A stretch of DNA of 36,522 nucleotides from assembly GCA_903851385.1 (NCBI GenBank), contig CAINOC010000070.1:1-36522 (forward strand). Reading direction: 5' to 3'. This document shows positions 1 through 8,819 of the stretch, in pieces. A program made the position numbers and the translations under genes. The stretch comes from an uncultured Chlorobiaceae bacterium (GTDB taxonomy: Bacteria; Bacteroidota; Chlorobiia; Chlorobiales; Chlorobiaceae). Below the pieces are notes generated by a model. The model ran no database searches, had not been told where the DNA came from, and saw only the letters and a program-made list of their open reading frames with translations. Position 1 is the first letter of the stretch, and the number at the start of each line of letters is the position of its first letter.

Positions 1-126
1 ATATGCATTTCAACCGATATTGACGTACAAATCGGAGATTTTATTGGATTTATGGAAATAATCCAAAGAATTCATTTTCAAGTCGGTAACGGTATAAAAA
101 CGCCATATTCTATTTTATTATTATAA
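1..126 (+). CDS. Possible 3' end of an upstream CDS (partial)
   Basis: Frame 1 is open from the window edge to a TAA at 124-126, giving about 41 codons, while the other two forward frames close quickly (stops near 21 and 60). The residues include a short stretch reading TDIDVQIGDFIGFMEII. I recognise no domain. It may be the tail of a gene that begins outside the window, or chance in AT-rich DNA. The remaining bases up to 343 show no gene that I can support. Confidence 0.25.
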   Translation: MCISTDIDVQIGDFIGFMEIIQRIHFQVGNGIKTPYSILLL

Positions 127-343
127 CCTACAGGGATTTATATTTTCAACAGTTGGACACTAGTGACCTGAAACAACAAAAATCATCGAAAAAAAACGAA
201 CGGTTTTTGTTTTAAACATTTTGTTGAGATATTGAAAAGAAGAGATTTTTATGTAATCAAACCTGAAACTGGAGTATTATCTTAATAAGATCTTTATCTG
301 CTGCAGGTGAAGTTCAAGTTACGAAAAGGGAAATTAAACGCTA
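127..343. other. Non-coding leader of the NRPS-like gene
   Basis: This AT-rich stretch precedes the adenylation-domain gene. A purine-rich AAAAGGGAAA at about 324-333 lies roughly 10-13 bases before the TTG at 344 and is the best ribosome-binding site candidate. I looked for a condensation-domain remnant that would explain the linker at the start of the next protein and found none. No clear promoter or hairpin was identified. Confidence 0.4.
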
Positions 344-3073
344 TTGTCTCCCTTTTTTAAAGGTGTTTTTTTGCTGATTATGATCCTTCCCCCCTCAGAA
401 AAACAAAAACTTTTAGTCACTTGGAACACAATGAGTGATCTGTTGCCGAAGGATAGTTGCGTTCATCTACTGTTCGAAGCTCAGGTGGCAAAGTCTTCGA
501 ATGCTACTGCAGTTGTCTTTGAGGACGTAATACTTAGCTATGCTGCACTTAATGCTCGCGCTAATCAACTGGCGCACGCATTGATAGCATTAGGAGTAAA
601 AGCCGATGAACCAGTTGGCGTTGCGCTTGAGCGTTCACCTGAGGCGATAATATCGTTACTTGCCATATTCAAGGCAGGTGGTGTTTACGTTCCATTTGAT
701 CCTGACTATCCGGCCGCTCGCCTGACGTTCATGCTTGAGGATTCCTGTGCTCGAATACTGATTACCAGAGAAACGTTGCGAGATCGTCTACCGCTCAAAG
801 CGGAGCATACCATCTATCTTGACAGAGACGAGGAATCTCTTGCAACCCATTCCGAGAGCAACCCTGATCTACCCATAGTTCCGGATTCTCTTGCATACAT
901 TATTTATACTTCTGGTTCTACCGGCAGACCAAAGGGGGTAGCGGTGGAACACCGATCAATTGCCCAGCACTGCCAAACAATACAAACTTGTTTTGAACTG
1001 ACCTCTCAAGATCGTGTTTTACAGTTCGCTTCACTCAGTTTTGATGCTTCGCTGGCACAGATACTTCCACCACTTTCTTCAGGTGCAGCGATAGTATTGC
1101 CATTACCCGGGCTCAATTCACCCGAAATTCTGGACGCCTGTCTGCGTAGACAGAAGGTGACAGTAATGCATCTAACACCCGCATTTTTTTCACTTTGGTC
1201 ATTATCCTGCCAAAGTAATCTTCCGCCCTCGTTGCGGGTGATTAATTCGGGAGGGGATGTACTGCCGCCAGGTTCGCTCAAAGTTCGAGAATCGTGGTCC
1301 AGACCTGGACTTCGTTTAGTAAATACCTATGGACCTACCGAAGCCACGATTACGGCTACGATGTATGATATTCCCGAAGGTTTGACCGGCTCCTATGTTC
1401 CGATTGGTCGACCTTTGCCTCATCGAACTGTATACGTCCTTGATAAAGAGATGCAGCCAACCCCGATAGGTGTTGCCGGTGAACTGCATATTGGTGGAGC
1501 CTGTCTTGCCCGGGGATATCTGAACCGTCCGGAACTCACCGCCGAAAAATTCATTCCTGATCCTTTCAGCAGCATGCCAGGCGCACGCCTCTACAAAACA
1601 GGTGATTTGGTGCGTTATCGTCCTGACGGCAATCTTGAGTTTCTCGGGCGTCTTGACCATCAAGTCAAAATCCGCGGGTTTCGCATCGAACTTGGCGAAA
1701 TTGAAGCGGTTTTGAGAAGCCATTCCGCTATTAGCGAAACAGTCGTGATTCGTCGGGAAGACGAGCCTGGTTCAGAAAAGTTAGTGGCATATGTTGTTGC
1801 TAAAAAAGAGGTAAAGGTGAAACAAGAGGATCTTCGTACTTTCATGCGCAAAGCTCTTCCAGCCTATATGATACCTTCGGCTTTTGTTTTTCTTGAAAAA
1901 ATTCCAATGACACCTAATAGAAAGATAGACCGAAATGCTCTTCCCCCTCCTGATAGAATAATTGAAAAAACAATAACCTATGTTGCTCCAAGAGATGCAA
2001 TCGAAAAACAGCTGGTTGAACTATGGGAAAAGGTTCTTGGAGTTCATCCCATAGGTATTTATGATAATTTTTTCGACATAGGAGGCCATTCACTTTTATC
2101 GTTAAGTTTACTGTTACAAATCCATCATAAAATCAATAGTAAAATTACGTTATCGGATTTTTATCAGGCATTGACTATAGATGAGCTTGCTCAGATGTTA
2201 AGAAAGGATGAGTTGTCAAAAAACAATTTTTGTATGGTATGCCTTCAGAAAGGCACATCTAAGAAACCCCTTCCGCCTTTATATTTTATCCACGTACTTG
2301 GCACTGGCTTGAAGTTTTGCAAGCCTATGGTAAAATACCTTGGTTCAGATCTTCCAGTGTACGGACTGTCCATTCAACTTCTTGATCAACATCCTCACAT
2401 TGAAAATCGAATAGAAGACTGGGCCAGATTCTATATTCTTCAGGTAAAGCAGATTCAACCTTCAGGCCCATATATGTTTATTGGCTTTTCAAATGGCGGG
2501 ATTATAGCTTTTGAAATGGCAAAGCAAATGAGAGAAAGTGGAGAGGATGTTCGTTTAGTCGCGATATTAGATGCTATCTTACCAAAGACTTTCAAAAAAA
2601 TCGGTGTAGTGAGAAAAGTAAAAGAGCAATATAAAAAATGGAAGAGGCAAGGGGCATACTATTTTGTAAGACAAGTAGTTCAAAGATTATACTATGTATG
2701 GCGAGAAAAAATAACCCATTGGTACTTTCGCAAAATTCTATGGTATTATAAGGTAACAGGAGGCAGTGGTGAAATGACAATTGATCTTAAGGAATATGTT
2801 ACTTGGAGCGAAAACCATGAAGCCTCAATACGTTACAATCCCGAACCGTATGCAGGGAAAGTAATGCTTTTCAAAAGTGATCACACGTTACAGGAAGTTG
2901 ATAACATTCAGGATCCTCAGTTAGGATGGGGAGAAGTTTCGTTAGGTGGTGTTGAGATTATTAATTGCCCTGGCAATCATCTTAGTATGCTTGCAGATCC
3001 CCTTGTGAAAACAGTGGCAAAAAAACTTAGACAATCTATTGATAGAGCGTTAAATCCAGAAATACAGAACTGA
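344..3073 (+). CDS. Stand-alone NRPS-like protein: adenylation - carrier - thioesterase
   Basis: The protein (909 aa) should activate an amino or carboxylic acid as an adenylate, load it on its own phosphopantetheinyl carrier and release it through a thioesterase. Visible motifs are A3 YTSGSTGRPKGV, A5 NTYGPTEATI, A7 YKTGDLVRYRPDG, A8 KIRGFRIELGEIE, and A10 NRKIDRNALP with catalytic K527. The carrier motif GGHSL has its serine at S583. The TE shows GFSNG with nucleophile S716 and a late GNHLSM with H879. Reading against GrsA, the pocket residues appear as D-A-A-H-I-S-T-I-T-K, a hand alignment I would not use to name a substrate. The N-terminus (LVTWNTM) resembles the linker that normally follows a condensation domain, yet no C domain precedes it. 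The start is TTG at 344 because of the purine-rich site upstream; ATG at 380 or 431 is possible. The A domain looks richer in GC than the carrier-TE half. Confidence 0.85.
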   Translation: MSPFFKGVFLLIMILPPSEKQKLLVTWNTMSDLLPKDSCVHLLFEAQVAKSSNATAVVFEDVILSYAALNARANQLAHALIALGVKADEPVGVALERSPEAIISLLAIFKAGGVYVPFDPDYPAARLTFMLEDSCARILITRETLRDRLPLKAEHTIYLDRDEESLATHSESNPDLPIVPDSLAYIIYTSGSTGRPKGVAVEHRSIAQHCQTIQTCFELTSQDRVLQFASLSFDASLAQILPPLSSGAAIVLPLPGLNSPEILDACLRRQKVTVMHLTPAFFSLWSLSCQSNLPPSLRVINSGGDVLPPGSLKVRESWSRPGLRLVNTYGPTEATITATMYDIPEGLTGSYVPIGRPLPHRTVYVLDKEMQPTPIGVAGELHIGGACLARGYLNRPELTAEKFIPDPFSSMPGARLYKTGDLVRYRPDGNLEFLGRLDHQVKIRGFRIELGEIEAVLRSHSAISETVVIRREDEPGSEKLVAYVVAKKEVKVKQEDLRTFMRKALPAYMIPSAFVFLEKIPMTPNRKIDRNALPPPDRIIEKTITYVAPRDAIEKQLVELWEKVLGVHPIGIYDNFFDIGGHSLLSLSLLLQIHHKINSKITLSDFYQALTIDELAQMLRKDELSKNNFCMVCLQKGTSKKPLPPLYFIHVLGTGLKFCKPMVKYLGSDLPVYGLSIQLLDQHPHIENRIEDWARFYILQVKQIQPSGPYMFIGFSNGGIIAFEMAKQMRESGEDVRLVAILDAILPKTFKKIGVVRKVKEQYKKWKRQGAYYFVRQVVQRLYYVWREKITHWYFRKILWYYKVTGGSGEMTIDLKEYVTWSENHEASIRYNPEPYAGKVMLFKSDHTLQEVDNIQDPQLGWGEVSLGGVEIINCPGNHLSMLADPLVKTVAKKLRQSIDRALNPEIQN

Positions 3074-3153
3074 AATTTTTTTAACAAGTCCCAGAAACTT
3101 CAGTTATTTTTGAAATAAACAGCCTATAAAATAAAGTGTTAAATAAGCAATAA

Positions 3154-3321
3154 CTCCCTTTCATTGAAAAAGAAAAAAACTTCGGCAAGAAAAAGATAGT
3201 AGATCCCGATAAAGACCTGATTGAGAAGTTATTCCGTGAACACGGATCCCTCGCCTTGTTTGATAAGAGAGGCTTGCTTGATATCTTAGAAACGGCTGAT
3301 CGAGTAGGTTTTAAAGACTGA
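3154..3321 (+). pseudogene. Unidentified coding remnant, C-terminal fragment
   Basis: Frame 1 is open for about 55 codons after a TAA at 3151-3153 and ends with TGA at 3319-3321. The composition is protein-like (DPDKDLIEKLFREHGSLALF, then DKRGLLDILETADRVGF) and its codon usage is richer in GC than the flanking DNA. There is no ATG, GTG or TTG start near its beginning, so it reads like the tail of a once longer gene. I could not assign a family. It may be chance or part of a decayed mobile element. Confidence 0.3.
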
Positions 3322-3512
3322 GATTTTATGCTTCCATCGGGGGTAACTCACCGAACAGGAATGGTAACAAGACAGTTATTACCGGAAAAACCCCTTTTAA
3401 ATGGGTCTGTATTTTTGGAGGGTTCAAACTAAAAAAACGCAGTAATATTTGAGTTATTGTACTTGATTTTTTTTGACTGGGCAAGAAATCATATCTTCAG
3501 ATAAAAGGAAAT

Positions 3513-3599
3513 ATGAAAAACATCTCCGCAAGTAATACGTCTTTATTGTGTCAAGGAAATCATAATTTTCTTTTATATAAAGCTATGAAAATATTATAA
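3513..3599 (+). CDS. Possible 28-aa leader ORF
   Basis: ATG at 3513 follows AAAAGGAAAT, a better ribosome-binding site than that of the gene downstream. The ORF has 28 codons (begins MKNISASNTSLL) and stops at 3597-3599, 13 bases before the ATG of the GT4 gene at 3613, whose own upstream bases show no Shine-Dalgarno match. It could be a translated leader that couples translation to the glycosyltransferase, or a decayed gene start. The peptide has no recognised family. Confidence 0.25.
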   Translation: MKNISASNTSLLCQGNHNFLLYKAMKIL

Positions 3600-3612
3600 T
3601 AGTCTGAATTTG

Positions 3613-4803
3613 ATGAATATAAAATATCAAGATCCACATCAACATTTAATTATTATTCCATCTGTTTCTGTTTGGAAAAATAAAAACATGCTTTCGTTTG
3701 ATCGAAAATTTTACGATGGGATAGTGTTGTATACTAAAGAGTGGCCTGGTATGGTAAGTTGTATTGTGTCAATGAGTAAATCTTCATGTTCTGATTTTGG
3801 GGTTATCAATAAAACAATGGATGAACTTCCATTTAATTGTATTCTGTTAGAAAATAATGAGAAAATAACTATTGAGCATTTAACCGGGGCATCAATTGTT
3901 CTCGCGTCAGCTGATGCGGATAATCAGCTCCACATAAGTGCATTATGCAGAAATAGTAAAGTTAAGTGTGTCTATGTCATTGAATATATACCTGAAACGA
4001 GATATCAGATAACATTATTAAGTACACGTAACCCTTTTATCATATTACGCAGGTTTGTATATATATGGCAACAGGAGAAAAAAAGGCTTTCGGCATTCAG
4101 TATTTCAGATGGACTTCAGTCTAATGGAACCCCCGCATATTATGAATACGGAAAATTTAAAAATAACCTTTTGTATTTTGATACTCGCGTATACAAACAT
4201 GATTGTATAACAGATGTCGACTTGGACGTCAGACTAAATGGATTGTCTAAAAATAAACCACTGAACCTTGCTTTTTCTGGTCGATTAATTCGAATAAAAG
4301 GGGCTGATCATCTTGTAATGCTTGCATTAATATTAAAACAAAGACAAATTTCATATAAGTTCTATATATATGGCGCTGGTGAATTGAAAAACGAAATGAT
4401 TGCATATATCCAAAAGCATCAACTTGAATCCAATGTATTCATGCTAGGGCCTGTTGATTTTTATAATCAACTCATTCCTGATTTAAAAAAGAATATAGAT
4501 TTGTTTGTATGCCTACACAGACAAAGTGACCCCTCTTGTACGTATTTAGAGACACTATCCTGTGGAGTTCCAATTGTAGGGTATAAAAATAAAGCATTTT
4601 CAGGGTTGTTATCTTTAGTCGATATTGGGTGGGGTGCTGAAATTAATGATTTGAAAAAAATTGCAGACACTATCGAACATCTTAATGAAAACAGAACTCA
4701 ACTTTTTGCAAAGTCAAGAAATGCTGTTGAATTTGCGCGTCCTAATGATTTTGAGACGACTTTTCAAAATAGAATAAATCATTTACTCTCAATACTTGAG
4801 TAA
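3613..4803 (+). CDS. Glycosyltransferase, GT4-like (GT-B fold)
   Basis: The 396-aa protein should transfer a sugar from a nucleotide sugar during surface polysaccharide synthesis. The C-terminal half carries the usual GT4 layout: LAFSGRLIRIKGADHLV at the start of the donor domain, then a DLFVCLHR strand, and CTYLETLSCGVPIVGY in the position of the conserved E-x7-E donor-binding motif, where the first Glu seems replaced (DPSC precedes). The N-terminal half is diverged and shows no signal peptide or membrane segment. ATG at 3613 is preferred over TTG at 3610. The gene is clearly AT-rich, like its downstream neighbour, which suggests acquisition separately from the GC-richer minus-strand cluster. 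The acceptor and sugar cannot be told from sequence. Confidence 0.75.
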   Translation: MNIKYQDPHQHLIIIPSVSVWKNKNMLSFDRKFYDGIVLYTKEWPGMVSCIVSMSKSSCSDFGVINKTMDELPFNCILLENNEKITIEHLTGASIVLASADADNQLHISALCRNSKVKCVYVIEYIPETRYQITLLSTRNPFIILRRFVYIWQQEKKRLSAFSISDGLQSNGTPAYYEYGKFKNNLLYFDTRVYKHDCITDVDLDVRLNGLSKNKPLNLAFSGRLIRIKGADHLVMLALILKQRQISYKFYIYGAGELKNEMIAYIQKHQLESNVFMLGPVDFYNQLIPDLKKNIDLFVCLHRQSDPSCTYLETLSCGVPIVGYKNKAFSGLLSLVDIGWGAEINDLKKIADTIEHLNENRTQLFAKSRNAVEFARPNDFETTFQNRINHLLSILE

Positions 4804-4862
4804 TAGTAAAAAAAAGATGCTGGGAAAATAATTTTAATAAAATGAGATAAATATTACTCATC

Positions 4863-5954
4863 ATGAAGAGTACAATAAAATTTTCTGATCGGAGTATTCC
4901 TTGCGGTATAGTATTTGGTCATCGAACTTATTTATTAGATGCATGGTTGCAAATTCCAGAAAAAATAATATTGCCGGAAGTGAATACAACTGGTGGTCGA
5001 TTTGATTTGGAAATAAACAACGGATCAACAAGTGATTTAGATTACATTAGACACACAAAAAATCCCTTAAAATTTCTTAAGCGGCAAAATACGACCACGA
5101 TAGAGAACAAGGTTATCTTTGATGCAAGGTATGAGGTTGACTCAAATATTTCACACTACCTTTTAGACACTCTTACAAGAATATTGATAGCCCGTGATTT
5201 ACTGAATCAGAATGGAATGCAAAGTACTCAGATAGTAGTAATATTAAAAGAGAATCCTAGTGAGCTTGCAAGAAACTTTTTTAAAACACTAAATTATCAA
5301 ACCATAGAAACTGAGTCAAATATTGAGGGGCTAATTGTTAAACATAAAATTTATCCAGCGAACTCAACTATCTATAATTCTATTTCTTTTAAAGACTTTG
5401 GTTTCTTTGATACAACAAAATATGCATTTGAAAATATTCTGAAATACAGGCCCGCATATAATTCTAGGTTTGGAGAAAAGATATTCATCAGCAGAAAAAA
5501 TTCAAGGATAATAGAAAATGAAGATGAAATTGAAAAAATCTTAACAGAATATGAGTATAAAAAAGTCTATTTTGAAGAGGGAATGCTATCTCTTGAAGAA
5601 CAATGGGCAATAGTTGCTGAAGCTAAAGAGATTGTTGCAATTCATGGTGCAGCCTTGTCATCGTTAATATTTAATCACATAAAAAATTTTGATAATTTCA
5701 TTAGTGATCGTCCTAAAATAAAGCTTATTGAAATTTTTGGCCCAGGTTTCTTTAATGGCTATTTCAGGTCACTGGCCACCACCTTAGGTATAAAATGGGT
5801 TGGAGTAAGAGGAAAGATAACGCCTGAAGTCGTAAAGGATATGGATTTTATGGAAAATGGAAATGCTCCGGGACATACCCATCAAGCGACCTCTTTTACT
5901 ATAGATCCTCTCTCCATTCATCAAGCGTTAGAACTTATTGGCCAAGAGCATTAA
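4863..5954 (+). CDS. GT61-family (DUF563) glycosyltransferase
   Basis: This 363-aa protein resembles the GT61/DUF563 family, which includes bacterial capsule and plant xylan-modifying glycosyltransferases. Supporting stretches are SHYLLDTLTRILIA (residues about 95-108), KIFISRKNSRIIENEDEI, and the C-terminal EIVAIHGAALSSLIF with H261, the family hallmark in which a HG-A motif is followed by a hydrophobic strand. No signal peptide or membrane segment is visible, so it should act in the cytoplasm. It lies 59 bases after the GT4 gene on the same strand, has the same low GC, and converges with the GT25 pair. The ATG at 4863 lacks a clear Shine-Dalgarno site. The family is fairly certain; the sugar is unknown. 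Confidence 0.75.
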   Translation: MKSTIKFSDRSIPCGIVFGHRTYLLDAWLQIPEKIILPEVNTTGGRFDLEINNGSTSDLDYIRHTKNPLKFLKRQNTTTIENKVIFDARYEVDSNISHYLLDTLTRILIARDLLNQNGMQSTQIVVILKENPSELARNFFKTLNYQTIETESNIEGLIVKHKIYPANSTIYNSISFKDFGFFDTTKYAFENILKYRPAYNSRFGEKIFISRKNSRIIENEDEIEKILTEYEYKKVYFEEGMLSLEEQWAIVAEAKEIVAIHGAALSSLIFNHIKNFDNFISDRPKIKLIEIFGPGFFNGYFRSLATTLGIKWVGVRGKITPEVVKDMDFMENGNAPGHTHQATSFTIDPLSIHQALELIGQEH

Positions 5955-6011
5955 ATATATTTTCCATGCCGATGTGGCCCATGTGTTAATTCTCTGCTGT
6001 TGGATGATTTT

Positions 6012-6731
6012 TTACCTTGTGGATCTTTTTATAGAATTTTTAAGCTTACGAAGGCCTGTGGTCAAAGGGTTTAAGAATGGTAACTGGTCCAATAAAAAAG
6101 TAGGGTGTAGGTTCGAGCGGGAACTTCGTTGATATCCGAGGCTGGGAATAACAACAAAAGTATTAATATCACGATTTTGCATGCGGAATGTGGATAGAGC
6201 TCCATCATAGTACATCGGACCGCCATCAGGATGTCCTGGCGGTCGCTCGAGTAATTGTTCTAAAAACTTAAGAAATCTATCAAAAATGTGACCATTTACA
6301 GCGTAAAAATGTTTAAGCGTTAAGGGTTCCGTTATTATTTGGAGTATTTCTGATGGAACAGAATCTGATCTGTGTTCATGACCAAGGTATATAAAATCCC
6401 AATTTACGTGATCAAGCACTTGTAATGCCTCTGTAGCAAAGCTATTTATACCAGATATAAATGTAATATCGTCTTCCATGATGAGGATATTAGCAAGGTT
6501 ATCGTGCTTTGCTTTTTTTATGACATTCATATGGCTTAAAAAACAACCTTTTACTCCTGAACTTGGAAATCCAGCAGCTATTTCAGGCCGAATTGCTGTA
6601 AAAAAATCCGCCTTTTTAGTTTCAATTTGCCATCCGGCCCGTTTAAACTCTTCTCTGGTTTCAGCCCTTCTGTCCGCTCGTTCAGGAAGATTGATAATTG
6701 CAGTTCTATCGAAGTAATCAATAATAGTCAT
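6012..6731 (-). CDS. Glycosyltransferase family 25, copy A
   Basis: The 239-aa protein belongs to GT25, the LgtB/LpsA-type family that often adds galactose to LPS or surface glycans. It begins IDYFDRTAIINLPERADRR, the family's opening strand, and has GCFLSHMNVIKKA and then the acidic ILIMEDDITF motif (E86, D87, D88) expected to bind metal and donor. It has no membrane segment. It is the last gene of the minus-strand block and the downstream copy of a tandem pair: the next gene is also 239 aa, shares the first 25 residues exactly, and is similar throughout. The positively charged C-terminus differs most. The initiating ATG is common to both copies. Confidence 0.85.
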   Translation of the reverse strand: MTIIDYFDRTAIINLPERADRRAETREEFKRAGWQIETKKADFFTAIRPEIAAGFPSSGVKGCFLSHMNVIKKAKHDNLANILIMEDDITFISGINSFATEALQVLDHVNWDFIYLGHEHRSDSVPSEILQIITEPLTLKHFYAVNGHIFDRFLKFLEQLLERPPGHPDGGPMYYDGALSTFRMQNRDINTFVVIPSLGYQRSSRSNLHPTFLLDQLPFLNPLTTGLRKLKNSIKRSTR

Positions 6732-6804
6732 GATTATTTTTGTCTTGAATTGCGTCTCAAAAAAATGAACATAGGGATGTAACCCTTTGGGATGGTATAT
6801 AAAT

Positions 6805-7524
6805 TTACATTCTCGATCTTTTTAAGGCATTTTTCGTCTTGCGAACTCCGGAGGCAAATGGTCTCAGAAATGCCCATTTATCCCATATGGAAGGCGGAAG
6901 TAAATCTGTACGGGAACTTCTTTGATAAGCAAGACTTGGAACAATAAGAAAGGTATTGATATCACGATTTTGCATACGGAACGTTGATATTGCACCGTCA
7001 TAGTGCATAGGGCCTCCGTCAGGATGGCCAGGTGGTCGCTTAAGTACCTGTTCTAAAAAGTCAAGAAACCTGTCAAAAATAGTGCCATTTACAGCATAAA
7101 AGTGTGTCAGTGGTAGTGGTTCAGTTAATAATGCAAGCCGTCCTCCTGACGTTATAGGTGAAGCGTATTCATGACCCAGATATAAAAATCCCCAATCAGT
7201 TCCCTCAAGTTCTTGTAATGCCTCATTAGCAAAGCTATTGATATCAGATATAAATGCAATATCATCTTCCATTATGAGGATATTAGCAATGTTATCCTGC
7301 TTAGCTTTTTTAATGGCGCTCATATGGCTTAAAAAACAACCTCTTGCACCTGCGCTTGGAAATCCGTCAGGTTTATCAGGTCGGATAGCAGGAAGAAAAT
7401 TAACTTTTATATTTTCTATAGGCCATCCTATTCGCTTGAATTCATCTCTGGTTTCAGCTCTTCTATCCGCTCGTTCTGGAAGATTGATAATGGCGGTTCT
7501 GTCGAAGTAATCAATGATGGTCAT
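6805..7524 (-). CDS. Glycosyltransferase family 25, copy B
   Basis: This is the upstream member of the GT25 pair, with the same length (239 aa) and start as copy A, 73 bases away. The catalytic acidic motif ILIMEDDIAF is kept, as are GCFLSHMSAIKKA and the RPPGHPDGGPM stretch. Both copies look intact, so they may add sugars to different acceptors or provide dosage. It lies 83 bases downstream of the membrane GT2 gene. The role is inferred from the family and from the polysaccharide context; the acceptor is unknown. Confidence 0.85.
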   Translation of the reverse strand: MTIIDYFDRTAIINLPERADRRAETRDEFKRIGWPIENIKVNFLPAIRPDKPDGFPSAGARGCFLSHMSAIKKAKQDNIANILIMEDDIAFISDINSFANEALQELEGTDWGFLYLGHEYASPITSGGRLALLTEPLPLTHFYAVNGTIFDRFLDFLEQVLKRPPGHPDGGPMHYDGAISTFRMQNRDINTFLIVPSLAYQRSSRTDLLPPSIWDKWAFLRPFASGVRKTKNALKRSRM

Positions 7525-7607
7525 GATAATGCATTACAAGTTCTAAGGATAGAATTGGGTAAATTACTCTTATTATAAGAAAACCATTTAACTTCTGAAG
7601 TTGTAAC

Positions 7608-8819
7608 TCACCTATTTTGTTTACCTGTTGATTCACGTTCTGTTTTAACCCATGCAGTGCTCTTTTTTTTCAGTATCATTGCCACATAAAGAGGGATTTT
7701 CCACAGAATATAAAGCGGCGCTGCTGCAAGGTAGAGCCATGTCGAAAGAGGTGCATGCCGTTGAATTTGCCCTGATATAACGTAGAATACAAGAATAAGC
7801 CAGAATGATGCCGCAAGGGTAAGCCACGCACTATGCAGGAGCAGTAGAGCTCCTGTCGACGCTATAGTGAAGAGCATCACCAGCAGCGAGAGCGGGGGGG
7901 TTGCAAGTTCGGCAAGAGCATAGAGATAGCGGGTATTACCTGTTTTAGCAAATAATTTGAGGAGTGGTAATGTCATCTTTTTTACGAGCATAAAACGACC
8001 GCCTTCCCAGCGGTTTCTCTGACTTGTGGCGCTTTTCCCGGAGGTTACCATTTCGCTGCGGATAACCGCATCAGGATTATAGTTCACAGAGATGCCATCC
8101 TCAAGGAGGCGAAGAGTGAACTCCATATCCTCTACCACTGAGTGGCAGGGCCAACCATAGCGCTTGAGAAGCTCGGTTTTGAAGGCCATGCCGTTGCCTT
8201 TAAGCACTGCAGTTCCTGATAGCTTTATTGAACCGGCCATACGCAAATGGCAGAATATGTTAAAGGCTGCATCGCTTAGTGCTGGTCGCCAGCCGGCATT
8301 TGGGTTACTGACACTGTTAAATGCCTGAACGGCCCTAATATTTGGATCGCTGAGGGATGAACTGATTTCGCAAAGGTAGCTTTTGTCGGGGGAGACATCA
8401 GCGTCAATAATGGTGATGATATCGGTATGACGATAGATTTCAAGATGGTTTTTCAAAAACCAGTCGAGCGCCTGCCCTTTGCCTCTGTTGACGCTGTCAA
8501 AACGTTCAAAAACGAGAGCACCAGCCTTGCGGGCTTTTTCAGCGGTTTTATCTGTACAATTGTCGGCAATAACATAGACTTTATAGCTGTTGGCAGGATA
8601 GTCACATGCAAGGACACCCTCAAGGGTATGGACAATGCCTTCTTCTTCATTATGAGCTGATATAAGTACTCCGATATTAAGAAACTTGTTTTTTGTAGTG
8701 ATTTCTTTTCGGAAAAAGTAGGCTCCAATTGTACAGAGGAGCAGATACCCTGCAGGCAAGGCCAGCATGATGAGCAGGCTTTTCACAATGATTTCAAAAA
8801 TGATCATAATGATTGGCAT
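7608..8819 (-). CDS. Membrane glycosyltransferase, GT2 (processive-type motifs)
   Basis: The 403-aa protein is a membrane GT2 enzyme of the kind that includes poly-GlcNAc and hyaluronan synthases. An N-terminal hydrophobic segment (about residues 4-35) precedes the catalytic domain: LISAHNEEEGI, VIADNCTDKT, the DAD metal motif at 139-141, GNGMAFKTELL, VEDMEFTLRLLEDG, and QRNRW, the QxxRW signature of processive enzymes. Two to three hydrophobic segments follow (about 300-385). It may polymerise or add a single sugar at the inner membrane. Its start overlaps the end of the GT4 gene upstream by 16 bases, so the two are probably translationally coupled. QxxRW suggests but does not prove processivity. 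Confidence 0.85.
   Translation of the reverse strand: MPIIMIIFEIIVKSLLIMLALPAGYLLLCTIGAYFFRKEITTKNKFLNIGVLISAHNEEEGIVHTLEGVLACDYPANSYKVYVIADNCTDKTAEKARKAGALVFERFDSVNRGKGQALDWFLKNHLEIYRHTDIITIIDADVSPDKSYLCEISSSLSDPNIRAVQAFNSVSNPNAGWRPALSDAAFNIFCHLRMAGSIKLSGTAVLKGNGMAFKTELLKRYGWPCHSVVEDMEFTLRLLEDGISVNYNPDAVIRSEMVTSGKSATSQRNRWEGGRFMLVKKMTLPLLKLFAKTGNTRYLYALAELATPPLSLLVMLFTIASTGALLLLHSAWLTLAASFWLILVFYVISGQIQRHAPLSTWLYLAAAPLYILWKIPLYVAMILKKKSTAWVKTERESTGKQNR

Larger units (their letters stand above)
3074..3609. other. Gene-poor gap with remnant and small ORF
   Basis: This 536-base AT-rich gap separates the NRPS-like gene from the first glycosyltransferase gene. It contains an unidentified coding remnant (3154-3321) and a 28-codon ORF with a good ribosome-binding site (3513-3599), both listed separately. 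A weak potential terminator pairs AACTGAA (3068-3074) with TTCAGTT (3099-3105), followed by a short T run, but its loop is about 24 bases. Nothing else was recognised. Confidence 0.4.

Noticed and set aside
5938-6132. Plus-strand 64-codon frame after the GT61 gene
   Set aside because: It overlaps the well-supported GT25 copy A gene on the other strand and the end of GT61, and has no domain or ribosome-binding site.
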